Source: Eucommia ulmoides (taxonomy: Eukaryota > Streptophyta > Magnoliopsida > Garryales > Eucommiaceae). Taken from it: a stretch of 64,000 bases of DNA. Below the pieces are notes generated by a model, which saw nothing but the letters and a program-made list of their open reading frames with translations, made no database searches and was not told the origin of the DNA. A program made the position numbers and the translations under genes. Below are positions 47,349-58,269 of this stretch, piece by piece (within the stretch, counting starts at the first letter, position 1; every line of letters starts with the position of its first letter). Location: positions 8,193,726 through 8,257,725 of the forward strand of contig CM028327.1 of assembly GCA_016647705.1 (NCBI GenBank), given 5' to 3'.

Positions 47349-48732
47349 TAGTAGTAGAATATTACGTCACTACTTTCACTGCAAGTGTATGGGTCAAATT
47401 TTAGTATAATGGGAAGAATAAGGGTTATTGTATCCATAGGGATTGGATTAAATTGTCGTCAAGTACCGCAATTACCTAACTTTATCTAGGCGATTCAAAT
47501 TTAGTTTTTATAATAATTATAATCTACTAAACTAAATTAATTACTAAACTATAATACTATAATACTAATATGACATTTAAGGGAATATATTGTCAAGGGA
47601 TTAACTTTGTTCACATAATTGTGTTTGATTCAATCTAGTTTACATTATCGGTATTCAAATCTATTCGACAATCTAGGTATCAAAAACTCACTCACTACCT
47701 CTCCCGAGTGTAAAGTGAATGAATATGCGATTTTGCATCAATGCCGAAGTCCCCTTCTAGCGTCTATACAATACTTGGTCACATAAGTCTCACCCTAACC
47801 TCACGGATTGCATACTTTATAATGCTCTCCCAAGTCATTAGATCGTTACATTGTGTTTAAACCCTAGTCCGAATCCGGGGTTACCTCCCCTGAGTGTCAA
47901 ACCCTGTATTCTCAATATATCATAACAAACATATAATGGGAGTAGAAGAATGGTAAACACAATCGGATGAATATAAACAACCGTTAACAAAACATCGATT
48001 TATTCAAAACACGTTTCCATGAACTACAACAAGCCCTAAACAATATATGTTTAGCGACACATGGCCATAGCCCTATATTCAATAAGAAACAAGCTAAACA
48101 TAAACAAAACAACCAACCAAACTAAGAAATAAAGAGAGAAACAAAGGAGACTAGCCGTTATTTGAAGAACCAACGCTAAAACCACTTTGAGATTGTTTCT
48201 TCTTCTTGAATTTGTGATCTCCTCTTGGTTGATATGGTTTGGAGCTCTCAAAATGTTCCCAAAAACATGCCCTAAGTGTTTGGGAAGAAGACCTAATATG
48301 AGGGATCCAAAAAATCTCAAAAATATCCCAAAATATCTTTGCTACCTAGTGTCTGACCCCTGCAACGGTGGGAAGTCAATAGGCCTACTAACATTTGACC
48401 TCCACAACGGTGAAAGCCACCGCTACAGCGGTGACACCTTTTCTTCTTGTGGCCATAACTTTGGAGTACAAACTTCGATTGAGATGCTTCAAAAACCTAT
48501 GGAAAGCTAAGACATAGATCTACAACTTCTTTCTTCTGATATATTCCAAAATAGGATTGCATCATGTTTAAAGGTGGCCTTGAAGTTATTGCACCTGTAT
48601 AGAATTTGCATCTTTTTACCAATTTATTCAAAAATCTATAAAACAATACAAAAACATATTATAATAACAAAAGTACACACAAATATTTGAATTTAAAAGT
48701 ATTTGATTTATTGGTAAATAAATCACTCATCA
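47349..48732 (-). mobile_element. E5: solo LTR at the Copia-1/gene border
   Basis: A 1384-base LTR (plus strand TAGTAGTAG...CATCA, the first G mutated) with flanks CACTC / CACCC. The uninterrupted copy B at 55,489-55,493 confirms the empty site. The palindrome cluster at 48,355-48,435 includes CACCGCTACAGCGGTG. Confidence 0.85.
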
Positions 48733-49265
48733 CACCCCGACACAGATCTTCAAGGAAACCCAACGAGTCTACGTGAAATCCGGCAATGAGTGGCTCACCA
48801 AGACCTCCGAGTCCTGATCCGTGGTGGCGGCTCTTATCGCCGGCATGGTGTTTGCAACGTCAGTGACGGTTCCTAGTAGCAACAACGGGGGCACCAGAAA
48901 ACTAGTTCTGGAAGGGTAGACGACATTCAACATCTTCTTCGTAGCATTGTTGGTGTCTCTATACTTCTCATTGACGACTCTAGTGTCCTTTCTGGTGATT
49001 CTAACATCTCGGTTAGAGGAGAAAGACTTCTACAAGAGTGTTCCGAGGAAGTTGTTTCTTGAGATGTCGTCGCTGTTCATATCGATAGCGGCGATGTTGA
49101 TGACATCTTGTGCTAGACTTTTCTTCTTGAGACAAGAGAGGTTCGCCTATGCGACATTGCCCATATACTTGGTCACATGCTTTCCCCTTGCCTTCTTCTC
49201 TTTCTCTCAGTTTCGTCTCTACTTTGATCTTGTCTATGTCATCTTCACCAAGGTACCTCTTTATA
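48733..49265 (+). pseudogene. PGG-domain exon, copy A
   Basis: The frame PTQIFKETQRVYVKSGNEWL then TKTSES, a TGA (48,815-48,817), SVVAALIAGM and VTVPSSNNG is the PGG domain of ankyrin membrane proteins, which places four helices in the membrane. The TGA replaces the cysteine codon of relatives and is shared with copy B. A private TAG lies at 48,917-48,919. The remainder is open: SLYFSLTTLVSFLVILTSRL, FYKSVPRKLFLEMSSLFISI and YLVTCFPLAFFSFSQFRLYF are hydrophobic helices. E6 cuts it after TKVPL. The PGG tripeptide itself has become PSS. Its 5' edge is truncated by Copia-1. Confidence 0.85.
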
Positions 49266-50569
49266 TGTCAAATTTTTCTATCTATTTTCAAACTAAATTT
49301 GGTAGTTTTCGAGTATTCTTGTAATATTTGTTTAAACCAGGGGTTAGGAGCGAAAACAGTCGAACAACGAGGAAATCGGTAGGAAATCGGGTGACAAATG
49401 ATCAAGAGGATCAATTGTTAAAGCAACAGTTTCACCGCTACAGCGATGAAACAATAGAGAGTTCCCTAAGTTTCTGATCGCTTACCGCTGCAGTGGTGAG
49501 ATCTACCGTTGCAGCAGTGAAAAAGCAAAAAGCCTACCGCAACGGTGAATCCACCACTACAGTGGTCAATGGCCACCTATTTTAGATATTTTCTAAATAT
49601 TTTGTTTTTGTTCCCTTTTGTTCCTGGTTCATTCCCATTATTCTAAGAACATCTAGGGAGTGTTTTGGGTGTTCTAAAAAATCTCTCAACCAACCAAAGA
49701 AGAGGAACACAATTGGAGAAGAGGAAACAAGATCGGAGCAGTATTTACGGACGCCACCTTCAAATAATGGTTGTCTTGCTTATTTCTCTCTTTATTCTTA
49801 ACTTGTTTTTGGTTGTTTGAACATGTATATATTGTTTATCGTTGAATATATGGTTATGGCCAAGAGATAAACACTGATTATCTATGGAATTGATGTAGTT
49901 TACTAATATACATCATTTGTTTAATCTTTGTTTTATTATTGGTTGTTCTTGCCTATTCGATTGTGTTTATCGTTCTTCCACTTTTATATACTTGTTACGA
50001 TATATTGAGAATACGGGGTTTGACACTCGGGAGAGGTAACCCTGGATTCGGACTAGGGTTTAAACACAACGTGACGATCTAATGACCTAAGAGGGTGTTA
50101 GAAAGTATGCAATCCGTGAGGTTGGGGAGATACTCATGTGACCAAGTGTCGTATAGAAGCTCGAGGGAGAATTCGGCAATGACGCGAATTCACATATTCA
50201 TTTACTTTATACTCGGGAGAGGTAGTGAGTGAGATTTTGATACCGAGATTGTCAGATAGGATGAACTTCGTTAATGTAAACTAGATTGAATCGAACACGT
50301 TTAAGTGGATGAAGTTAATCTCTAGATAATATTTTTCCATAAACATCACTATTAGTATTATAGTTCAATTCGTTAATTAGTTTAGATTTATATTTCTATA
50401 AAAACAACCCAAAATTGGATTGCCTAGATAAAGTTTGGTTATGATAATCATGGTACTTAGCGACAATCTAATTCAATGTCTATGGATATGACAACTCTTA
50501 CTCTTCCCACTCACTAAAACTTGACCCATACACTTGCGGTGAAAGTAGCAACGTAATATTCCGCTACCA
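49266..50569 (+). repeat. E6 5' LTR
   Basis: 1304 bases, start TGTCAAATTTTTC (degraded TGATAGGTG). Palindrome cluster at 49,428-49,570. Confidence 0.85.
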
Positions 50570-50710
50570 AATTTTTGGCGCCGTTGTCGGGGATTGGTTT
50601 TTAGATTGTTGTCGATATTGTGAGTAAATAACTTGATTTTAATTTAGGCATTTATTTTATTTTTAATTTTTTTTTTTTTTTGTAGTTTATTTTTTCTGCA
50701 GGGTACTTGA

Positions 50711-51657
50711 AGATGTTAGATTAACAAGTTTTGCTGCATTTCTTTCAACGAGATTCTGAGCTATTTTATTGTGCTTGGGATCGATACAAGGAGTTGTTGT
50801 TCAAACCATCGTTTTTCGGGAGAGTGTGAACTACTAAACTTCTTCGATGGGTTACTAGCCGCAGCAAGAAATTAGGTTGAAGGAGGAAACAGTACCACCG
50901 CTTTCAACCAACTAACCGCGGACGAAGCCTACCAGTTCTTGGAAGACATGGCAGAGTTTGATTATCAGAGTTGGAATTATTCAACAAGCTATTCCACCGT
51001 TTCGGCCACATAGATTAACATCCCGGACCAACAGGAGGAGTCTGTCCCCACCCTGGAAGAAATGTTTGCTTAATTTGTGGGTGAGACTCAGGCTTTCTGG
51101 AGGGAGACAAATAACCATCTCAATGAGCATGAGATTCGTCTTGGCAATATTGAGACGACCTGCACTGAAATTGATGAGACCATAAAGTCTCTTGAGACTC
51201 AAATCGGTCAGCTCATTTGCTTCATTGAGACCAAGTCAGATACGGTGGCACTGAGAGACACACAAGCCACATGCATTGAAAGCCACCGTGAGGAATTGGA
51301 AAAAGCGAGAGGAACTTGGGTCAATTCGAAGACGATGAAAAATTACAAGATAACACTTGTGATTATCCGCTATTTGAGATCCACCAAATGTTGCCACCAC
51401 CGATCCAAGACGATCATATTTATGAGGATTCGATGTGGCTCACTTGTTCTCCACCACCTTTAGTACTGTTCTTTCATGCCCACCGAGCACGCGAGATGGC
51501 AACAAATCGAGTTGAAAGTACGGACCATATAATGCCAAATCTCTCCATTCTTGAGGGCGTTTTGAACCAAGACCCATACGTTGTGTTGTGTGACACATAC
51601 TATGGGCGGAAGCCGCTCTTTGACGAGCCCTTTTCTGTGTCAGGCCGAGGACGTTAA
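50711..51657 (+). pseudogene. E6 gag-like relic
   Basis: Parallel to the E4 relic, broken by several stops and a frameshift near 51,320-51,400. Readable parts: GETQAFWRETNNHLNEHEIR then SLETQIGQLICFIETKSD (coiled coil ending in the Athila-gag-like phrase), then in another frame DDHIYEDSMWLTCSPPP and HIMPNLSILEGVLNQDPYVV. It ends at SVSGRGR and stop (51,657), where an AGGACGTTAAACCAAT-like non-coding part follows in all copies. No enzyme domain. Confidence 0.55.
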
Positions 51658-52590
51658 ACCAATTCCTTCTTGGGAGACAACCTAAGTTTTTAGAATAAAT
51701 TAGATCCATCACCGCCGACTTCATTTGGACACGAGATTGTCTCAACTCCTAGGTACGTGTTCTAAACCCCCTTCATCGGCATGTTATATTTCAATTGTTG
51801 AAACGATGATTGGGTTACCGTGGACACTACCCGTTTTAAGTTTGGAGGTGATGTGTCGTATACTATTATGTTTTATTGTTTAACTGTATGCATGCTTATT
51901 TAGTTTAGTGTTAGTATGTTTATGTTTGTAGTACGTTTGTTGTATTTGTGTGCTGAGTTTTGTAGTTCATCTGGGTCATTACCCGATGATAAGTCTATCC
52001 CCAAGTTGTTTATTGAGGTCATGCATAATGGCAATTCATGTGTGTTCTATGTGATTGACGTTTCATTGTGGTAAAAGTTATTGTGGATCACTTAAACTCA
52101 ATATACTAGCTATCTATTGATTTGATGCCGATTATCCATTAGCCAAGTTCATGACAATAGGAATTTTAGAACCCGATTTAGCGAAAGTTTGAGGCAAAAT
52201 CCTAGGCGAGGTAATTCAAGAGATATGATTTAAACATTCATTTTGATCTCTTGAGCCTTTGAAGCTTACCATATAATATCATTTATCCTTCGTTACCCTG
52301 TTGAAGCCTGTTAGCCGTTTCAATTCTGAATACATAACAAATGCCCTGGCCAATTGAATTTTTTCGAAACCTTTATCGCTAAACCTAAGGCACAATTTTA
52401 GTAAAATCAAGTTAGCATTTGTTTATGCTACTTGAAGTGAGCGATTGGATTTTGGGTAAACTATTGATTGGTTCGGTATTCGAGTACTCACTTGTCATTT
52501 TTCTATCGTATGTCCACACCCGTCAAATTGTAACAAATCAAATAAGTTTGGGGGTGTGTTTGTTGAAAAGAAAAGGAAATAAATAAATAA

Positions 52591-52654
<64 letters not shown>

Positions 52655-53281
52655 TTTTATTTTTATTTTGTCTTGATAAGTGAGTACTACATTTTGAAAT
52701 ATAAGTTCAGGGTTGTTTCGAATTGATCTGTGTGGGGTTACGAGTATGATTAAGCCAAACATTGTGCCTCGGATATCGTTAAGTTAATAACGTTAACCTA
52801 TTTATATATTCCGGATATACCCTTAGCCATTTGACAAAAACCGAACCAAGTCCTATTGATCTTTTTTTGAATTTCTAAACCTACATTAGTGGAGAGTAGA
52901 ACCCATTCTGGTATACAGATTTCCTATACCTTTTTGATTTTAGTCATGAACTCTATTGGTGGATAATCTAATCCGGTCTATGGATGGTTGTATAATTGAG
53001 TTTTCGCACAAACACTTGAACAAGATCTAGAATGATGCTTACTGCTATTGAATATTAAAATTCTAGAACACTACATGGTGCGTTTTAGTCTTGAAATCGA
53101 TATGATTGGGGGTTGATGAGGGAAAACGTTTTAGTCGTTAGATGAATTTCAAAACTTACACGTTATTTTTTTTAGTTCTTTTGTGTTTTTAGTAATTAAA
53201 TTCGTTAATAGTTGTGGTAGTTTATTTTATTGCGTGGGTGTTTTGCTCGAGGACTAGTAAAATTCTATATTTTGGGGTATT
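51658..53281 (+). other. E6 internal non-coding region
   Basis: No gene. Shares blocks with E4 43,376-44,946, and holds a compound microsatellite (AT)n(AC)n at about 52,590-52,651. Confidence 0.6.
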
Positions 53282-54521
53282 CGATAGGTGAAATTTATCT
53301 ATCTATTTCCAAACCGAATTTGGTAGTTTTTTAGTATTCTTGTAATATTTTAATTTGTTTTTATTTATTTTCATTCAAATCAGGGGTTAGGAGTGAAAAC
53401 GATTGAAGAATGAGCAAATCGGTAGAAACTCGGGTGAAAAATTATCAAGAGGATCAATTGTAAAAGCAACAGTTTCACCGCTACAGTGGTGAAACAATAA
53501 AGAGTTCCCTAAGTTTCTGATCGCTCACCACTGCAGCGTTGAGATCCACCGTTGCAGTGGTGAAAAAGCAGAAAGCCTACCGACATGCCCACTGCTGCAG
53601 CGGTCAATGACTACTTGTTTTAGATATTTTCTAGATATTTTATTTTTTGTTCCCTTTTGTTCTTGGTTTGCGCCCATTATTCTAAGAACATATAGAGAGT
53701 GTTTTGGGTGTTCTACAAAAGCTCTCAACCAACCAAAGAGGAGGAACACAATTGGAGAAGCAGAAACATGATCGGAGCAGTATTTACGGACGCCACCTTC
53801 AAATAACGGTTGTCTCGCTTATTTCTCTCTTTATTCTTAACTCGTTTTTGGTTGTTTGAACATGTATATATTGTTTATCGTTGAATATATGGTTATGGTC
53901 AAGAGATAAACACTGATTATCTATGAGATTGATTTAGTTTACTAATATACATCGTTTGTTTAATCTTTGTTTCATTATCGGTTGTTCTTGCCTATTCGAT
54001 TGTATTTACCGTTCTTCCACTTTTATATACTTGTTAAGATATATTGAGAATACGGGGTTTGACACTCGGGAGAGGTAACCCCGAATTCGGACTAGGGTTT
54101 AAACACAACGTGACGATCTAATGACCCAAGAGGGCGTTAGAAAGTATGCAATCCGTTAGGTTGGAGCGAGACTCATGTGACCAAGTCTCGTATAGAAGCT
54201 CGAGGAGGAATTCGGTATTGACGCGAATTCACATATTCATTTACTTTATACTCGGGAGAGGTAGTGAGTGAGATTTCGATACCGAGATTGTCAGATAGGA
54301 TGAACTTCGTTAATGTAAATTAGATTGAATCGAACATGTTTAAGTGGATGAAGTTAATCTCTAGATAATATTTTCCCATAAACATCACTATTAGTATTAT
54401 AGTTTAATTAGTTAATTAGTTTAGATTTATATTTCTAAAAAAAAAAAAAAATGGTTTGCCTAGATAAAGTTCGGTTATGATAATCGCGGTACTTAGCGAT
54501 GATCTAATCCAATTCTTGTGC
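53282..54521 (+). repeat. E6 3' LTR, truncated
   Basis: 1240 bases retained; starts CGATAGGTG (TG changed to CG). Palindrome cluster at 53,470-53,610. Ends at a TGTG shared with the sequence it joins. Confidence 0.85.
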
Positions 54522-55491
54522 ATGAGAGAACAATCCTTGAGTTTTAGCATACGTATAATAATTCCATGATAGCAATGATAACAAATTGGTTTATTTAAGG
54601 TTTTGAGAACGTGAGACCCATGATATGAAGTTCGATCATGCTAAAAATTTTATGAGTAGTTCCAGAAATGGTCAACAAATGAACAATAAATAGAATCGTA
54701 TTCAATAGACATGGCAGAAGAACTCGTCTTAAAATTATTGCCGCAAAAAATAAATAAGGAACAAAGTTATCAAAATTGCGTGGGTTGAGTCGCAGACTAG
54801 ATCGCTCTCTTTAAAACGTTTTGCTGCTCTACCCAAGATTATACAAGCTATATAACAATCCCGTCGTCCCCAGGATTAAACGGCCCAGAAATTTGCTCTA
54901 CCTAAGACCTCCTCTGCACGATAGAAGGCCTGAAAACAAAACACCCTGACACACTGCTTGGAAAGCATGCATATTTGTTTTTAAGAGAAAAACACAGAGA
55001 AAAATCTATTTTCGGAATCTTGTAAAAATGAAGCAAGCTCCGGAATTTATAGGCCAAATCATAGAGGGTAATGTGGGTTACAGGTAAGAAAATCGTGGAG
55101 AGATTTGTGGGAAATAATTGAGCGAATTGTGGGAAATCTGTTGAGAAAAATCAGATAATCCGTTAAGATTATCTTTACCAAGTCAAAAAAAATATTTATT
55201 ATATAAATTTTGTCCAAAAAAAAAGTGTCACCCCACCTCACACCCGCTTGGCACGGGACGGTGGCGGCAACGCTCACATGTGGAAGTGACTCCTCTTCTC
55301 TCCACAAAATGTGGGTACCTCTTGGGGCACACCCCAATGATCCTACCCATCTCCAAATATACTTTTCTAGACTCTTATTCCTACGCAATGTAGAACAAAG
55401 GGAATAGTGGGAAAACATAGCACAAGTTTTTTTTCTTTTTTCTGTTTTTTTTTTTTTTTTTTTCCGAGTAAAAATTCACTTTGTTCCAACA
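54519..55491 (-). mobile_element. Copia-1 5' LTR and leader (copy B)
   Basis: Second copy of 46,362-47,345 in the same orientation, with TGTTGGAAC as the outer end next to the PGG exon. Differences from copy A include an 11-base indel near 55,280 and a longer T-run at 55,445-55,463. No Copia-1 coding sequence follows on this side. Confidence 0.7.
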
Positions 55492-56045
55492 CCCCGACAC
55501 AGATCTTCAAGGAAACCCAAGGAGTCTACGTGAAATCCGGCAAAGAGTGGCTCACCAAGACCTCTGAGTCCTGATCCGTGGTGGCGGCTCTCATCGCCGG
55601 AGTGGCGTTCACAACGTCAGTGACGGTTCCCGGTGGCAACAACGGGAGCACCGGAAAACCAGTTCTAGAAGGGCAGACGGCATTCAATATCTTCTCCATA
55701 GCATCGCTGGTGTCGCTATACTTCTCATTGACGGCTCTGGTGTTCTTTCTGGCAATTTTGCCATCTCGGTCGAAGGAGAAAGACTTCCACAAGAGTGTTC
55801 CGAGGAAGTTGTTTCTCAAGATGTCGTCGCTGTTCATATCGATAGCGGCGATGTTGACGACATCCTGTGCCAAACATTTCTTCCTGATACAATAGAGGTT
55901 CGCCTATGCGGCATTGCCCATATACTTTGTCACGTGCTTGCCCCTTGCCTTCTTCTCCTTCTCTCAGCTTCGTCTCTACTTTGATCTTGTCTATGCCGTC
56001 ATCACCAAGGTACCTCTCCATAGCTACAATATGCTTCCTCTCTAG
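55492..56045 (+). pseudogene. PGG-domain exon, copy B
   Basis: The last exon in full: PTQIFKETQGVYVKSGKEWL, TKTSES, TGA (55,572-55,574), SVVAALIAGVAFTTSVTVPG with the PGG motif intact, then SLYFSLTALVFFLAILPSRS, HKSVPRKLFLKMSSLFISIA, an in-frame TAG (55,893-55,895) and RFAYAALPIYFVTCLPLAFF. It ends at KVPLHSYNMLPL with TAG at 56,043-56,045. Four hydrophobic helices can be drawn. It shares the first stop with copy A, and the second is private. Without upstream ankyrin exons nearby it cannot produce the family protein. Confidence 0.88.
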
Positions 56046-56166
56046 CCATAAATGTTGTATTTGATATTTGAGAGCATCCCTAATAGTTTTATTTGTAATG
56101 ATTTCATATAAAATCATTTTCTTTTGGACATGCATAATAATTAGTACTAATGCAGAAGACTATTAA

Positions 56167-56792
56167 GGCCCCGGTAACCATTTCCATTCTAGAAATTCTC
56201 ATTCCATTTCCAAATTTTTGAGAATTCTGTTTGGGAATAACGTTTGGTAATTTTTATTTCCGTTTCCATTTCATTCCCATTTGAGAATTGTGCCAACTTT
56301 TTTCTTAAAAAATGAAAAACAAAAAAAAGTTATTTCTCATTATTTCCATTCCATTCCCAAAACACATGGTCACTATTCACCTATGGGCCGGCCACCGTCC
56401 GCCGCCGCCGGTCATCTCCGGCGACCGTCGCCGGTCACCGTCAGGCAGGAAATTTCCCGGCCACTTCCGGCCGTTGCCGGCGACGGCGCCATTGTCTTCC
56501 GGCCGGCGTCGCCGGCGGGGGGCCACCGCCTTCTCCGACGCCGGAGCACCGCCGGCCGCCGGCGACAGTGCCACCGCCGTCAGGCCAAAACAGAAAAAAA
56601 AAAAAAAAAAAAAAAAAAAAAGATTTTAGGATAAAATCGTTACCAAACACAATTCCCTTCTCAAAACAAAAAAAAAATTATCGTTACCAAACGCGATTCT
56701 ACTCCCAAAAAGAAAACAAAATTTTCATCCCATCCCGTCCCATTCCCATCCCACTGCTGGAATGGAAACAGAAACGGTTACCAAACGCCACC
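56167..56792. mobile_element. PIF/Harbinger (Tourist-like) MITE with GC-rich core
   Basis: Flanked by TAA on both sides (56,164-56,166 and 56,793-56,795). The inverted ends share GGTAACC[A/G]TTTC and GGAATGG-type text (left GGCCCCGGTAACCATTTC, right, reversed, GGTGGCGTTTGGTAACCGTT). The middle, 56,380-56,585, is made of GCCGCCG and CCGGCGACGG-type repeats, then an (A)34 run (56,588-56,621). No transposase is encoded. Superfamily is inferred from the 3-base TAA duplication and GG...CC ends. Confidence 0.6.
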
Positions 56793-56849
56793 TAAACTTC
56801 TGGTGCTGCTGCTTGATTTTCAAAGAAACCTCTACTATGGGCATTTTCC

Positions 56850-57900
56850 AGTGGGAGGAACTGTAAAAATAAGAGGTTAAAAATTGTGAAAGGTCGAAGA
56901 AACCTCCATTATACTTGTAATTCGCGGGTCTGCTTTACTTCTTGCCTGTATTCTCCTGCATATTGTCTACCTTCTCGGATTCCCGATAGACATATATAAC
57001 AATAAACAATAACTATTTCATTAGATCAATCATGTATAAAACATCAAATCACATCTTTTTTTGCTTTTTGTCATCTCAAAATATAAAGCTTACAAATTGT
57101 GGTTGGGCTTCCACTGTTGGGCCACATGTATTGAGCTGATTAAGCCTATTGGGCTAGTTGGTGCCTATTCCTAGAGTGCCATGTATTGAGCTGATTAAGC
57201 CTATTGGGCTAGTTGGTGCCTATTCCTAGAGTGCCATGTATTGAGCTGATTAAGCCTATAGAGTGCCACCGGCTTTCTCCAAAGTGATTAGCCAATCAAG
57301 TCGGATTAGGCACTAATCATACCAGATTAGGGCTAATCCTACTACTTCACCAGCATCGGGGTTCACTCTAACCCTAAGTCCTCTTATATATATTTGATCT
57401 TGCACAAAATTGGATTGTCAAATATAATCCTTGAGATTCGAATAAATAAGTAACTTGTTCGTTGATGGTGGAAAGAGTTTCTAAATAGGAGTTGGAGATG
57501 TCAAAAATGAATATAAAAAGAAAATGAGGCATCAAAGTGATCCCTTTAAGAAGATAAAGAATGGAGTATAGCTTAAGAATATTGCACTGCAAGCTAGAAC
57601 CTTTATCGTATGCATGTGCCTAAAAACAAATTTCGATACATATATTAAGGAAGAGATTGAACTCTAAATTTTTCATAAGGGAGGTAAGCTAGATATCTAC
57701 TAGGTTAAAAACCTAGAGATTTTTCCTTACTTTATTGTATAGAATTAGATCCTTAATGTACGTAATATCCACTCTTGTGTTGGATGTCATGTCTCTCAAA
57801 TCCATATATGAATTTATGGTGTAAGTTTATACAGAAAATTGATTCTCCTTGAATTCATATCTTCTTGTTGCCAAATTCTTCCTCCGCCTCATAGAACACA
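56850..57900. repeat. Downstream duplicated block, copy 1
   Basis: Shares long diverged stretches with 58,270-59,650: AGAGGTTAAAAA, GTATTCTCCTGCATATT, CATCAAATCA, AAAGCTTACAAATTGT, TCCTTGAGATTCGA, and CTTAAGAATATTGCACTGCA in the same order. No supported gene. It is probably an old tandem duplication of sequence 3' of the ankyrin-PGG gene. Confidence 0.6.
57126..57267. repeat. 55-base tandem repeat, about 2.6 copies
   Basis: Units 57,126-57,180 and 57,181-57,235 are identical as read, beginning ATGTATTGAGCTGATTAAGC; a shortened third unit follows to 57,267. Absent from the paired block at 58.6 kb, which has one related unit. Confidence 0.9.
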
Positions 57901-58269
57901 ACTCCGACTTGAAACTTAAAACAACCGAAAAGCTCAGGTGACATCGGTGTGGTACCGATTGAAGAGCCTCCGATGTGAGAATAAGTTAATATATTCTCAA
58001 TTAATGGAGGAGGAAAAATGAATAGCAATCTTTCTTACTACTCATACACACACACACATATATATATATATAAGTAAAATTCATACATGGATTAACAATT
58101 ATGGGCCGGTTTAAGATAATGTAATTATGGGCCATAGATTATTAGCCCACTTAATCACCACAACTTATAGGACATGGATTTTTTTTTCCATTTTTAGGCC
58201 CAATTCAACACTAATTCACTGGTGGGTTTACAGGCTTCTTGGCACTTTTTAACCCTCATCATTTACCGC

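Larger units (their letters stand above)
49266..54521 (+). mobile_element. E6: non-autonomous Athila-like element, 3' LTR truncated
   Basis: The 5' LTR (49,266-50,569) is followed by a tRNA-Asp-type primer site TTTTTGGCGCCGTTGTCGGG (from 50,572), an interior with gag relic, a polypurine-like TTTTGGGGTATT (53,270-53,281) and a 3' LTR (53,282-54,521). The 3' LTR breaks off about 100 bases early at ...TTCTTGTG and joins copy-B Copia-1 sequence. It belongs to the same subfamily as E3 and E5 (LTR end AATATTCCGCTACCA). Confidence 0.85.

Noticed and set aside
55059..55418. 119-codon minus-strand frame
   Set aside because: Lies in the Copia-1 LTR; the matching stretch in copy A (46.9-47.27 kb) does not preserve it.
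56281..56795. Arg/Pro-rich frames on both strands of about 65-117 codons
   Set aside because: Products of the GC-rich MITE core and its poly-A run.
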